The notes: a model not told the origin generated them from the letters alone. A stretch of DNA of 64,000 bases from Polyangia bacterium (GCA_030430565.1 JAUIKS010000038.1:62001-126000); one strand, 5' to 3'. Counted from the stretch's first letter, positions 8,704 to 18,150 are shown. Program-made: numbers and translations.

Positions 8704-11010
8704 CTAGCTCGGCGATTCGAGCGTCGCGCGACGCCACGAGGCGAGCGCGGCGCCCCGCGCCTCGTAGTGCCGACCGAGCTCGGCGTAGCTCGCCTCGGCC
8801 TCCAGCGTGAGCGCGCGCGCGGACTCGCGGTCGCCCTGGGCCGCGAGCAGCCGCGCCTTGACGGCCTTGCGTCGCGCGGGCTCGGCCTCGCCGATCGCCG
8901 TGCAGCCCTCCTGCAGCGCGTCCGCTCGCGACATCAGCTCGGCGGCGCGCGCCAGATCGCCCTCGGTGACCGCGAGCTCGGCGAGGCCCACGAGCGGGAT
9001 GCTGACGAGGTAATGCTCCGCGCCGAGGTTGGCCTCGAGGATCTTCGCGGCGCGCTCGTAGTGCTCGCGCCCGGTCGCGAGCTCGGTCCGCGCCCGCGCG
9101 TCGCCGAGCGCGAGCTCGGCGTAGCCGGCGAAGAGATGGTTCTCGCCGATCCCCGTCGCCGTGAGCACGTCGAGCGCCCGGCGGGCCTTGGCGCGCGCGC
9201 GCTCAAGCTCGCCGAGCTCGCTGTGCGCGCTGCTCTGGTTGACGAGCGTCAGCGCGAGCAGCGGGTGGCTGGCGCCGAGGCTGCGCTCTTGGACCTCGAG
9301 CGCGCGTTCGAAATGTGCGGCGGCCTCGGTCAGGTGACCCTGGTACAGCAGGACCACGCCGAGGCTGTTGCGGGTGAGCGCGGTGTCGGGGTGGTCCTCG
9401 CTGAAGTCCTCGATGATCAGCTCGAGCGCGCGCTCGTGGGCCGCGCGCGCCTCGTCGCGGCGCCCGAGGTAGTTGAGGCAGACGCCGCGGTTGTTGGCCA
9501 TGGTCGCGTCGTCGTGGCGAAACGTGTCGACGTTCTTGGACAGCTCGATCGCGCGGTCGTAGATCTCGAGCGCCTCGGCGTGAAGCCCGGCCTGGACCTT
9601 CAGCGCGGCGTAGTAGTTGAGGAAGCGGAGCCGCAGCGAGTCGTCGTCGACCCGGTCGAGCAGCCCCTGCGCGAGCACGCTCCAGCGCTCGGCCTCCTCG
9701 AGATCGCTCGCGTAGTAGCCGAAGTGGTACACGAGGTGCGTGATCGACTCGGCGGCGAGATGCTCGGCGTCGACCGCAGCGGCGTCGCGGAAGCTCTCGA
9801 GGTAGGAGCGCTCGGCTCGCTTCATCTCGCCGTAGTCCGCGAGCCCGCGCCCGTGGATGAGGCGCGCCTCGGCCAGCATCGCGCGGTCCCCGAAGGCCTT
9901 GATGTCGGCGAGCAGCGGCTCGAAGCGGCCCAGCGCGGCCTCGTAGCGACCGGCCGCCAACTCGGCGTTGACGCGCGCCAGCTGCCGCTGCAGCGCCATC
10001 GCCTCGGCCCGTCGGACGCTGTCGCTCGGCGCCTCATAGATCGCGCGGGAGATGACGCGGAGGTCGAGACAGCGCTCGGGGGTCGGCAGCGAGGAGAGCA
10101 GCTGCGACGAGCGGTGGATCAACGCCGGGTCCGCGTCGTTGTACAGCTCGATGACGGCCTCCGCGTCGCCGCGCTGTCTCTGGAGACAGCTCGTTCGCAG
10201 CGCGAGCAGATCGTCGGGGAGGGCGCCCTCGTCGACCGCCGCGGCGCAGGTGCTCGCGTAGGCGCCGGTCCAGCGCGTCATGAACTCGTCGAGCACCGAG
10301 GTGATGTGCTTCGCGGCCTGGGCCGCGCCAGGCGCCCCGGAGCCCTCGATCCGCGCGAGCACCTCGGGGCGCTCACGCTCCCAGCGCGCGGAGAGCTCGA
10401 GCTCGGGCGCTCGGCAGGCGCGCATCGAGCTCTCGAGCGTCGCCGCGGACCAGCGCTGCGCGCCGAGCAGGCCCGCGACGAGCGAGAGCGCGACGCCTGC
10501 CCCAAAGACCCATCGACGCCGCGCCCGCAGCGGATCGTTGGCGAGCGCGCCGAGCAGCTCGACGACGCTCGGCCAGCGCGCCGCGGGGTCGACCTGCAGG
10601 CCGCGCGCGAGCACCGGGAAGATCCAGCGAGGGACCGAGCTCCCCGGCGAGGGATCACGTAGATCACCCGAGAGTACGCGCAGACGCAGGGCGTCGAGGG
10701 TCTCGCCGCGGAACGGGCGGTGGCCGTAGAGCGCCTCGAACAGCGCGACGCAGAATGAGTATTGATCCGAGCGCGCGTCGGCCGGTTCGCCGAGGTGCTG
10801 CTCGGGCGCCATGTAGGCGGGCGTCCCGAGGATCGTGCCGGTGCGCGTGAGCGAGGCGTCGGTCTCGTCCGCGAGCGTCGCTACTCCCTCGGCGCGCGCC
10901 CGCGACTCCTCTAGCTCCTGCTCCGCGCCGGTCACCGCTGTGTCCGCTCCGGCGGCGCGGGCGAGCCCGAAGTCCGAGATCTTGGCCTGGCCGTCGACGG
11001 TGATGAGCAC
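8704..11010 (-). CDS. Kinase fragment 3: activation segment, membrane helix and TPRs of the interrupted Ser/Thr kinase
   Basis: The open frame yields 768 aa starting at a GTG (LITVDGQAKISDFGLARA). Two codons upstream the same frame reads KPEN, the end of the catalytic loop, then changes to unrelated RARRES and a stop 16 codons upstream. The Gly-loop, VAIK and HRD are therefore missing here and occur, in order and on the same strand, at 50030-49842 and 26977-26642. Downstream are DFG, APEQ, a membrane helix (about RWVFGAGVALSLVAGLLG) and numerous TPRs, all uninterrupted. The break falls at the 9 bp core TCCGGCTTG (11015-11023). If translated alone it would be a kinase-dead TPR protein. Confidence 0.85.
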   Translation of the reverse strand: MLITVDGQAKISDFGLARAAGADTAVTGAEQELEESRARAEGVATLADETDASLTRTGTILGTPAYMAPEQHLGEPADARSDQYSFCVALFEALYGHRPFRGETLDALRLRVLSGDLRDPSPGSSVPRWIFPVLARGLQVDPAARWPSVVELLGALANDPLRARRRWVFGAGVALSLVAGLLGAQRWSAATLESSMRACRAPELELSARWERERPEVLARIEGSGAPGAAQAAKHITSVLDEFMTRWTGAYASTCAAAVDEGALPDDLLALRTSCLQRQRGDAEAVIELYNDADPALIHRSSQLLSSLPTPERCLDLRVISRAIYEAPSDSVRRAEAMALQRQLARVNAELAAGRYEAALGRFEPLLADIKAFGDRAMLAEARLIHGRGLADYGEMKRAERSYLESFRDAAAVDAEHLAAESITHLVYHFGYYASDLEEAERWSVLAQGLLDRVDDDSLRLRFLNYYAALKVQAGLHAEALEIYDRAIELSKNVDTFRHDDATMANNRGVCLNYLGRRDEARAAHERALELIIEDFSEDHPDTALTRNSLGVVLLYQGHLTEAAAHFERALEVQERSLGASHPLLALTLVNQSSAHSELGELERARAKARRALDVLTATGIGENHLFAGYAELALGDARARTELATGREHYERAAKILEANLGAEHYLVSIPLVGLAELAVTEGDLARAAELMSRADALQEGCTAIGEAEPARRKAVKARLLAAQGDRESARALTLEAEASYAELGRHYEARGAALASWRRATLESPS

Positions 11011-11042
11011 GTTCTCCGGCTTGGATTCGCGTCGCGCTCGTA

Positions 11043-11067
11043 AAACATGTCCTCATAATCATGTTCT
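11043..11067. promoter_or_regulatory. ACATGTC-type intergenic motif, copy a
   Basis: AACATG-N10-CATGTT, an inverted repeat in an AT-rich patch just inside the left end of insert B and about 155 bp upstream of the GNAT gene at 11222. It belongs to a set of similar intergenic sites in this window. Function unknown. Confidence 0.4.
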
Positions 11068-11221
11068 TCGGCCGTCTCCGAGGCGGGCGGCAGCGGCCGG
11101 TCGCCGCCGCGCGAGCGCCGAGCTCGCGCGAGCGCGCGCGAGTTCGCGTGACTGTGCACGGGCGGCGGCGCCAGGGCGGAACGCGGGCGCCAGCGGCCCG
11201 AGGGTCCACTACAATCCACCG

Positions 11222-11626
11222 ATGGACGCCGGCATCACGTATCGCGAGAACGGGCCCGTCGACGCCGAGCAGCTCAACGCGCTCTACCGCTTGATCGGGT
11301 GGGACCGGGACGGGCGACGGACACCCGTCGAGACGGCGCGGATGCTCGAGATGAGTCACTACTACGTCGCGGCCTACGCCGAGGCTCGCCTCGTCGGCTT
11401 CGCGCGGGTGTGCGGCGACCCGTACGTAGTGCAGCTCTTGGACGTGATCACCCACCCTCAGCACCGACGACGCGGGATCGCGACGCGGTGTTTGCAGCGG
11501 GTCGCGGCCCACGTGGACGGCGCGCGCTACGTCTCGGTTACGTGCACCGCCGCCCCGGAGCTGCACGAATTCTACGCCCGCTTCGGGTTTCTCCCTGCCG
11601 CCGAGGCGACGCTCAAGCGGCGGTAG
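11222..11626 (+). CDS. GNAT-family N-acetyltransferase
   Basis: 134 aa from the ATG at 11222. It is a compact single-domain GNAT fold: an N-terminal strand-helix (NGPVDAEQLNALYRLIGW), the strand VVQLLDVITHP, acetyl-CoA-binding motif A as HRRRGIATRCLQRV (R/Q-x-x-G-x-A), and a C-terminal FYARFGFLP strand-helix. It transfers an acetyl group from acetyl-CoA to an amine, but the substrate cannot be told. It lies at the left end of insert B and is convergent with the gene ending at 11643. An open frame extends upstream of the chosen start into kinase-derived sequence and is not credible. Confidence 0.85.
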   Translation: MDAGITYRENGPVDAEQLNALYRLIGWDRDGRRTPVETARMLEMSHYYVAAYAEARLVGFARVCGDPYVVQLLDVITHPQHRRRGIATRCLQRVAAHVDGARYVSVTCTAAPELHEFYARFGFLPAAEATLKRR

Positions 11627-11642
11627 CGGGGGCTCGCGCAGG

Positions 11643-12854
11643 CTAGCGGTTGAGCACGCCGTCACCACGCTCGCCAATCATAGCGACCTCCTCCTCGGAG
11701 AATTCTTGATAGGTCAGCGTACGGAGGCGCATCTCGGTGTCGCGGTGAAGCGGCGCGCCGCCCTCGGGTCGCTCCGACCATCCGCTCCACGGGCTCCCGC
11801 CGCCGACGTGCACCGACGCGCTCGGGAACGCGGCGGCGAGCCGCGAGCGAGCGTCGTCGGCCCCCGCGCCCGTGATCCACAGCTCCTCGAGGGCGTGGAG
11901 CTGGGTGTGGCCGCACAGCGCGGCGACGCCGGCGGGTCCCGCGTCGCCGTCGATCGCGAGGCGGCGGAGCGAGGCCGCCGAGGGGCTGCTGGCGAGCACG
12001 CGCAGCTCATCGTCCGTGCGGGTCGAGCCGTCGGCCATGCGATCGCTGCCGCGATCGTAGCCGTCGCAGCGCGCGTCCAGCCACTCGAGGTACGAGGTGT
12101 CGTGACTGTCGGGGTGCTCGGTCAGCCGCAGGCGCAGCGTGTGCAACTGGCGAAACCACGGCGCGTCGAGCAGACGCCGGAGCGCGCCGCCGGGCACGAG
12201 CGGGAGGTTCAGCGCCTCGAGCTGGGGTAGATGAGCGTCGGTCAGCGCGGGCAGGGCGCCCGAGAACAGCGGGTAGTAGTCGATCGCCAGCACGCGCAGC
12301 GCCGCGCAGGACACCGGCTTCTCGGGGTCGAGCCCGTGGGTCTGGACGTACGGCTCGTAGCCGTTGATGTCGACCTCGAGATGCTGGAGGAGGTGCTTGA
12401 ATTGGTACAGCGCGGCGCCGAGGGCGTCGCCCGAGAAGCACTGATCGACGCGCAGCGAGCGGACGCTCAGGGCGCCCCAGAAGCGCGCGAGGATTGGGCC
12501 GACGACGTCACCCTCTTCGTCGTGCACGCAGAGGTGATCGATCACGTGGCGATGGTTCGGCGACTCGACGAGCCCGATCGCGTCGCCGAGCACGCGCAGC
12601 TGCTCGGGGTTGATCGCCGGGCCGCGGCGGCACAGGAGCGTCCACGCGTGGACGCGATCGTTGCGCTCCGGATCTTCGCCGCGCCCGTTGAGATCCGTGC
12701 CCCTGAGCGCGCGGAGCTCGGGCGGCCAGTGGGCGAGGGCGTCGTGAACCTTCTCGAACTCGTCGACGTGGAGCGTCGCGCCGAGGACCCGCGCCCGCAG
12801 GGCGGCCCAGGCGTCGGGGGAGGGGTCGGCGAGGAGCTGGGCCCACTTGGTCAT
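11643..12854 (-). CDS. Leucine-rich-repeat-like protein of unknown function
   Basis: 403 aa, no signal peptide or membrane helix. The central part alternates strands and helices with Leu-rich segments such as LRVLAIDYYPLF, LEALNLPLV, LHTLRLRLTEH, LRRLAIDGD and LEELWITGAG, spaced like irregular leucine-rich repeats. The N-terminus is helical and Trp-rich. The C-terminus ends in a short acidic tail (YQEFSEEEVAMIGERGDG). I do not recognise a named family. Similar irregular LRR proteins are common in myxobacteria, where they are thought to bind other proteins. It appears monocistronic. Confidence 0.7.
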   Translation of the reverse strand: MTKWAQLLADPSPDAWAALRARVLGATLHVDEFEKVHDALAHWPPELRALRGTDLNGRGEDPERNDRVHAWTLLCRRGPAINPEQLRVLGDAIGLVESPNHRHVIDHLCVHDEEGDVVGPILARFWGALSVRSLRVDQCFSGDALGAALYQFKHLLQHLEVDINGYEPYVQTHGLDPEKPVSCAALRVLAIDYYPLFSGALPALTDAHLPQLEALNLPLVPGGALRRLLDAPWFRQLHTLRLRLTEHPDSHDTSYLEWLDARCDGYDRGSDRMADGSTRTDDELRVLASSPSAASLRRLAIDGDAGPAGVAALCGHTQLHALEELWITGAGADDARSRLAAAFPSASVHVGGGSPWSGWSERPEGGAPLHRDTEMRLRTLTYQEFSEEEVAMIGERGDGVLNR

Positions 12855-12972
12855 GTTCGCGCACGCTACACCACGCGCGCCGGCGGTCGCAATCGGCGCC
12901 CAAACGAGCGGAATCCCGGGGTTTTTCGCGCTTATGACAGGATGCCAACACGCATGAGAAGGCGCAACACCG

Positions 12973-13524
12973 CTACTCTGCGCGCGGTCTCTTCACGATA
13001 TAAGGGGCGACGAGTAGTAGCGGAGTCGCCAGCACGACCACGACACCCACGACCGCCAGTACAGCGGCGAGCTTGAGCAGCGCGAGTTTCACAGGGCCAA
13101 ACGACACTATGAGGATAAGCGAGGCCCAGCGTAACCACCACGACGGAAACGTAGCGTTTCCAGCCATGCAGCCCCACCGCGACCGGAGCACACCTCCTCC
13201 CACGAGCCCGGCTCCTGCCCCCGACAGCATCCCGGTGAACGCGCGGCTGAGGTTCGTTGACTCGGCGAACGAGACATCGAGCGCGAGAACCGCGACGAAC
13301 CCGGCGGCGAGCGCGAGAGAGGTCGACAGCTTCGGGGTGGAGCGGCTCGCAAGCGTTGTGAACAACGAGCACGTAAACGCCGTGTAGAACATAGAGCAGC
13401 GAATACAGAGCGGAACCAGGAACGATCCGTCACCGAGTGATCGGCTGGGCATTTGGTGACACACCAAGCCCAACGCGTCTCGAATTGCGAGCCAGAGGTC
13501 TACGATAGCGATCACCAACGACAC
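12973..13524 (-). CDS. DUF2085 membrane protein
   Basis: 183 aa with four or so membrane helices. The N-terminal CHQMPSRSL...PLCIRCSMFY pattern (C-H-Q...P-x-C-x-R-C) is the signature of DUF2085 integral membrane proteins. The His and Cys residues suggest a metal or redox site at the membrane face, but function is unknown. The start overlaps the 3' end of the UbiA-like gene by 13 nt, so it is the third gene of a three-gene operon. Codon use here is less GC-extreme than in neighbouring genes. Confidence 0.8.
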   Translation of the reverse strand: MSLVIAIVDLWLAIRDALGLVCHQMPSRSLGDGSFLVPLCIRCSMFYTAFTCSLFTTLASRSTPKLSTSLALAAGFVAVLALDVSFAESTNLSRAFTGMLSGAGAGLVGGGVLRSRWGCMAGNATFPSWWLRWASLILIVSFGPVKLALLKLAAVLAVVGVVVVLATPLLLVAPYIVKRPRAE

Positions 13525-14426
13525 CGGGTACCTTGACCGGCGACCTCAATCGTGTCGGGGTCAAGGCAGAAGTCGGCAAGCGCGAGCAGCATTAGTTGCG
13601 CGCCGAGACACAGCAGGCTCAACACATACACGCGGACATCTCGCTCAGAGAATCGGGGTCTATGTGCGCCTAGCCATCGATCGAGCCACAGCCAGCCAGG
13701 CAGCACGAGCGCGCAGACGAGCGGCAGCCAGCCGAGGATGCTCAGGGTAACGACTCCACTGAACGCGAAGCCTAGGCACAGCCTCGTCGCCAGGACGACC
13801 GCGCGTGGCCCGTGGGTAGCGACGAGTGTCCGATACCCTCGCGCTCGATCTTCTGCCTGCTGAAAGACCTGGGCGAAGAAGTACACAGAGAGCGCGACGC
13901 CTGTGAGCAACATAGCGACCACGACTGTCCGCGGCGTCGCGGCGACATCCGCGATCAGCCATCCTGCGCCAGGCGAGATGAGCCCGTAGCCAACGCAATT
14001 AGTCAGAGGTCCGCCGAGCGCACTCCCTTTCCACGGCCGTTTCAGGCTCGAGTACTTTGCGGCGAGAAGCCCGCTACCGAGCGTCACCAGCCCGAACTTG
14101 AGGTTCGTCGCGGTGGCGATAACTACCGCGAGGACCAATGCCGAATACGCGACAATACCAATAGCCGGTGGGATAGGCGTGGGCGCCCCCCAGAGGACTT
14201 GGTTCTCATCGCGATCGAGGCGGGCGTTGAGCCAAATTGCGCCGACATGAACGAGCCACCAGGCGAAGATGGTGCTGGGTAGCGCGCTTATGTGTCGCGC
14301 TGGCGCCGCGTGCTCCCATAGCGCAAACCCGTATCCGACCAGCGGCGTGGCAGCGATCAGTAGCGCCGCAGGCGGGCGAGACAGCGCCCAGTATTGACGG
14401 ATTACGTCGTCGTTCAGAAACGGCAC
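13512..14426 (-). CDS. UbiA-family prenyltransferase
   Basis: About 304 aa from a GTG at 14426 (an upstream frame to 14537 overlaps the preceding gene and is rejected). Eight to nine hydrophobic helices. The first Asp-rich motif of UbiA enzymes appears as NARLDRDEN on the first cytoplasmic loop, and the second region as QQAEDRARGYRTL. Both Mg-binding segments are therefore recognisable although the second is imperfect. Family members attach a prenyl chain to an aromatic or other acceptor in the membrane; the substrate is unknown. It overlaps the upstream lipoprotein gene by 13 nt and the downstream DUF2085 gene by 13 nt, indicating translational coupling. Confidence 0.8.
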   Translation of the reverse strand: MPFLNDDVIRQYWALSRPPAALLIAATPLVGYGFALWEHAAPARHISALPSTIFAWWLVHVGAIWLNARLDRDENQVLWGAPTPIPPAIGIVAYSALVLAVVIATATNLKFGLVTLGSGLLAAKYSSLKRPWKGSALGGPLTNCVGYGLISPGAGWLIADVAATPRTVVVAMLLTGVALSVYFFAQVFQQAEDRARGYRTLVATHGPRAVVLATRLCLGFAFSGVVTLSILGWLPLVCALVLPGWLWLDRWLGAHRPRFSERDVRVYVLSLLCLGAQLMLLALADFCLDPDTIEVAGQGTRCRW

Positions 14427-14860
14427 TCTTTCACGAGTACATTCATCAATAATCCATCGACTCGGCCCGTTACGGTGAGCTGGCTGCCCTGCTTCAGGCT
14501 GCCGGCTTTCGCCTCCATCCCTTCGGCAAGGAAGCACTGTACAATTGGAATCTCGAATTGTTCACCCGTCCCGAGCGTCACATAAATATCATCGAGTAAA
14601 TCCTTTTTAATATCACCGACAACCCCGGTTATCTCGACGACCTTATTCTTGTATTGGGAGTCGGCGGCGACCTCGTTACCCTTGTACGCGTTGATGATCT
14701 CCGCTGCGGGGACCTTGAGCTCGGGCTCAGCGGGCGTTTCGCTCACGCTCGATGACGCGGAGCGAGATTTGCTTGAACTGTCTTTGTCACAGCCCAACGC
14801 GACGGCAAGAATAACGACGCTGACGAAGAGAGAAGAGACTAGTTCGATTGATTTGCTCAT
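14414..14860 (-). CDS. Lipoprotein with OB-fold tRNA_anti-like domain
   Basis: 148 aa. Lipoprotein signal with a hydrophobic stretch ending ALGC, then a Ser-rich linker. The mature domain reads AAEIINAYKGNEVAADSQYKN... followed by VVEITGVVGDIKKD and later LTVTGRVDGLLMNVLVKEC. This is the AN-E-AD-Y-K-K-x-V-x-I-x-G-V pattern of the tRNA_anti-like OB-fold family of secreted or lipid-anchored proteins. These are thought to bind ligands rather than tRNA. It is first in an operon with UbiA and DUF2085 genes. Base composition is noticeably AT-richer than the surroundings. Confidence 0.8.
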   Translation of the reverse strand: MSKSIELVSSLFVSVVILAVALGCDKDSSSKSRSASSSVSETPAEPELKVPAAEIINAYKGNEVAADSQYKNKVVEITGVVGDIKKDLLDDIYVTLGTGEQFEIPIVQCFLAEGMEAKAGSLKQGSQLTVTGRVDGLLMNVLVKECRF

Positions 14861-15019
14861 TGTGAGTAGTCGCTCTACGCACGAGCCTATCTGGATTCAA
14901 AATGCTCTGCTTGTGAGATGGCTCGCATTCGGCTGCCGAGCACGCGACGCAAACAGCAGTACCTCTCGCGCTGGACAATGGATGAGCCCTTCGTAGGACA
15001 AGGAGTCGAAGCCGGCGCC

Positions 15020-15224
15020 GCGTGTTCTCGCCGAATTCGCGCAGGCGCAGGCGAAGACCGTGGGCCGAGATCCGCAGCGCGCGGGCGAGCGGCCGCGTCG
15101 CCGAGCTGCGCGCGCGCTCGCTCGATGGCGACGCGCTGGAGCTCCTGCGCTCGCCGGCGCCGTGCTGCTTCATCAGCGACTTGAGCGTGTTGATCGAGAC
15201 GCCGAGCGACGTGGCGGTCGGCAT
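15020..15224 (-). pseudogene. Remnant with two Fis-type helix-turn-helix segments
   Basis: A minus-strand frame from an ATG at 15224 contains two helix-turn-helix-like stretches, SLGVSINTLKSLMKQHG and ARALRISAHGLRLRLREFG. They resemble the C-terminal Fis-type DNA-binding domains of sigma-54 activators. Between them the helix-like sequence ELQRVAIERARAQLGDAA reads in another frame, suggesting frameshift decay. There is no activator domain or clear start. Most likely it is a decayed 3' end of a regulator. The remaining bases between 14861 and 15309 hold nothing else I can support. Confidence 0.35.
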
Positions 15225-15309
15225 GAGCCGGCCGCCGCCGACCCCGGACCCCGCGCAGTTCAACCCGCCCTGGGCATGGCGCTGCTCGAGAGCGCCGGCT
15301 GCACCACGC

Positions 15310-17979
15310 TCAGGGCTGGGAGCTCCAACCCTCGCGCGCGCGCAGCTCCGTGAGCCGCGCGTGATAGAGGTTGAGCTCGCGCCGCAGCTCGGGCGCTCGC
15401 GCCGTCGCCCCGGGCTCTTCATCGCGGACGGCCTGCTCGATCGCGGCGGCGGCGGCAGCCAGCCGCTTCGCGCCCAGCGCGGCCGCGTTGGAGCGCAGCG
15501 AGTGCGTAGCGAGGTGGAGCGCGCGCGTGTCGTCCTGCGCGACCGCCTGCTCCGCGGCGTCGACGAGCCGCGTGAGGCCGGCCGCGAGTCGGTCGACGAG
15601 CGGCGCCAGCTCGACCCTCGTCTCCGCGCCCGCGAGCTCGGCGAGGGTCTCGAGCGCGGTCACGTCAACGACCTCGACGGTCGGCTTCGGCGCCTCCTCG
15701 TTCGCGGTGAGCTCCGCTGGCTGCTCGGCCTCGGCGGCGCGCGTCCGCTCGCGAAAGCGCGCGAAGACTCGGCGTAGATCCCGAAGCCGATAGGGCTTGC
15801 TCATGTGGTCGTTCATGCCAGCGTCGAGGCAGTCTTGGCGATCCTGGACCGTCGCTCTCGCGGTCACCGCGACGATGTAGGGCTGGTCAAGCGTCGCGTC
15901 GGCGCGGATTCGTCGGGTCGCCTCGAGGCCGTCGAGGCGGGGCATGTGCACGTCCATCAAGATCACGTCGTAGGGGATCGAGCGGACGGCGCGGAGCGCT
16001 TCCTCGCCGTCGGAGACCACGTCGGCGCGGAGCCCGAGACGCGCCAGCGACAGCTTCGCCACGAGCTGATTGTTACCGTTGTCCTCGGCCAGCAGCACGC
16101 GGAGGTCGAGGGGCGGCGACGCGCCAGCGCGGTCTTGGTGGTGGGGCTCGGGCGCGCCGGGGGGCGTCGGTCGCAGCGCGGCGCGGAGGACCTCGTAGAG
16201 CCGCGAGGGCTTGACGGGCTTCGCCAGCAGCGCGCGAAATTCAGCGTGGGCCGGGTCCGCGTCGCGCTGTCCGAGCGCGCTCAGCGAGATCAGCGGCGCG
16301 CTCGCGAGCTGCGTGGTCTCGCGGAGCGCGGCGACGAGCCGGACGGCGTCGGCCCCCCGCGCGCGCGTGTCGAGGAGCCCAACGTCGAAGGGCGCCTCGG
16401 ACTCGCGGGCCCGCGCGATCGCGTCCTCGCGCGACGACGCGGCGCGCACCCGCACGCCCCAGCCGTCGAGGTAGTAGGTCAGGCTCTCGAGGCTCCTCGG
16501 GTTGTCGGCGAGGACCAGCGCGCGCGCCCCCGCCAGCGCGCTCGAGCCCCGCGCCAGGTGCTGCGGGCGTGGCCGCGGCGCGACGGCGGCGGGGATCGTG
16601 AAGCCGAAGGTCGAGCCCTCCCCGAGCGCGCTCTCGACCCAGATCCGCCCGTCCATGCCCTCGACGAGGCGCCTCGAGATCGCCAGGCCCAGGCCGGTGC
16701 CGCCGAAGCGACGGGTCGTCGAGCTCTCCGCCTGCGAGAACGCGTCGAACAGCCCGCTCAGCGCATCGGCGTGGATCCCGATCCCGGTGTCGCGCACGGT
16801 GAACTCGAGCTCGACGCGCGCGCTGTCGTCGTCATCGCCCGGGGCCGGGCGCGCGCGGACGCCGAGCGTGACCTCGCCCTCCTCGGTGAACTTGATCGCG
16901 TTGCTCAGGAGGTTGATCAGCGTCTGCTGGACGCGCGTCACGTCGCCGTAGATCGCGACCGGGACCTCGTGCTCGACCCGCGTGATCAGCTCGAGCTGCT
17001 TCGCGGCCGCGGCGGACGCCACCACGTCGAGGGACCCCTCCACGCACTCGCGCACGCTCATCGGCGCGTGTTCGAATTGGAGCCCGCCGGCCTCGATCTT
17101 CGAGAAGTCGAGGATGTCGTTGATCAGCGCGAGCAGCGACTCTCCGCTGGCGCGCACGACCTCGACGAAGCGTCGCTGCTGCGCGCCGAGCTCCGTCTCG
17201 AGCAGCAGGCCCGTCATGCCGATGACCGCGTTCATGGGCGTGCGTATCTCGTGGCTCATGTTCGCGAGGAACTCGCTCTTGGCCGCGGCCGTGGCGACCG
17301 CCTCGTCGCGCGCGGACCGGAGCTCGCGCTCGAGCTCGAGGCGCGCGGAGATGTCCTTGCCGACCCAGACGTAGAGCGACGGGCGATCGCCGCGCTGCCG
17401 CAGCCGACGGACCGAGAGCGAGACCGGCGCGCGACGCCCGTCGACGTGTCGGAACTCCACGAGCGCCTCGGCGGTCGCGTCCGGCTCGAGCTGCTCCAGC
17501 AGCCGCGCGACCTCCTCGCGCGTGTGCCCCCCGAGCGTCGAGACGTGGTCCTCGGCCAGGCTCGCGATGTCACGCCCCGTGAGGCGCGCCGCGGCCGCGT
17601 TGGCGAGGCGGATCACGCCGCCCGCGTCGGTCACGACGAGGGGCTCCGCCATCGAGTCGATGATGTCGCGCACGAAGTCGAGGGAGACGGCGGAGTGCTG
17701 AAGCTCCTCGGCGAGCATGTTGATACCCGTAGCGATCGCGTCCGCGTACTCGCTCTCGCCCGTGACCTCTAGCTCGCCGCTGAAGTCGAGCGCGGCGAGC
17801 GAGGCGAGCGCGCCGACGAAGTCGTTGAACTGCTGGTCGAGGGTCGCGCTCCGTCGCTGGATCGCCTCGGCCTCGCCGCGGAACGTCTCGACGAGCTCCA
17901 CGACCGACGTGAGCGGCACCGTCTCCCCGTCGGAGCTCAGCGCGCGGATCTGCCTCACCAGCTTACGTATCGCCGGCAC
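15310..17979 (-). CDS. Hybrid sensor histidine kinase (PAS-HisKA-HATPase-REC-REC-Hpt)
   Basis: 889 aa, soluble. Order: N-terminal helical region (1-100), PAS domain (about 105-220, with VVTDAGGVIRLANAAA), HisKA with phospho-acceptor His in NMSHEIRTPMN, HATPase_c with N box NLLSNAIKFT, G1 DTGIGI and G2 GGTGLGLAIS, first REC (LLDTRA, likely Asp acceptor but with a reduced acidic pocket LVLADN), second canonical REC (LLAEDN, LMDVHMPRLDG, MSKPY), and C-terminal Hpt with ATHSLRSNAAALG. All phosphorelay steps can occur in one polypeptide. No output DNA-binding domain, so the partner is elsewhere. No membrane helix, so it is a cytosolic sensor. Confidence 0.93.
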   Translation of the reverse strand: MPAIRKLVRQIRALSSDGETVPLTSVVELVETFRGEAEAIQRRSATLDQQFNDFVGALASLAALDFSGELEVTGESEYADAIATGINMLAEELQHSAVSLDFVRDIIDSMAEPLVVTDAGGVIRLANAAAARLTGRDIASLAEDHVSTLGGHTREEVARLLEQLEPDATAEALVEFRHVDGRRAPVSLSVRRLRQRGDRPSLYVWVGKDISARLELERELRSARDEAVATAAAKSEFLANMSHEIRTPMNAVIGMTGLLLETELGAQQRRFVEVVRASGESLLALINDILDFSKIEAGGLQFEHAPMSVRECVEGSLDVVASAAAAKQLELITRVEHEVPVAIYGDVTRVQQTLINLLSNAIKFTEEGEVTLGVRARPAPGDDDDSARVELEFTVRDTGIGIHADALSGLFDAFSQAESSTTRRFGGTGLGLAISRRLVEGMDGRIWVESALGEGSTFGFTIPAAVAPRPRPQHLARGSSALAGARALVLADNPRSLESLTYYLDGWGVRVRAASSREDAIARARESEAPFDVGLLDTRARGADAVRLVAALRETTQLASAPLISLSALGQRDADPAHAEFRALLAKPVKPSRLYEVLRAALRPTPPGAPEPHHQDRAGASPPLDLRVLLAEDNGNNQLVAKLSLARLGLRADVVSDGEEALRAVRSIPYDVILMDVHMPRLDGLEATRRIRADATLDQPYIVAVTARATVQDRQDCLDAGMNDHMSKPYRLRDLRRVFARFRERTRAAEAEQPAELTANEEAPKPTVEVVDVTALETLAELAGAETRVELAPLVDRLAAGLTRLVDAAEQAVAQDDTRALHLATHSLRSNAAALGAKRLAAAAAAIEQAVRDEEPGATARAPELRRELNLYHARLTELRAREGWSSQP

Positions 17980-18150
17980 CCAGCCGCGATCTTTGTCGAA
18001 TTCACCCGGCGGCGCAACCGCGCCGCGTGAGGGGGCGCGTGGCCGATACCGCGCGAGCCGGCGCGAGACGTCGTCATGGGCGCGGGGCGCCTTGCTATGC
18101 TCAAGCGTGACGCGGAGGGGCGCGGCGCGACGTCACGACACGACAAGGCC

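Noticed and set aside
8401..10662. A 753-codon open frame on the plus strand opposite the kinase fragment
   Set aside because: Arg/Ala/Leu-rich composition without hydrophobic pattern or motif; it is the antisense shadow of the TPR region. The same applies to long antisense frames at 732-2222, 4731-6989, 15805-17772, 23402-25210, 55267-57081 and 57515-59704.
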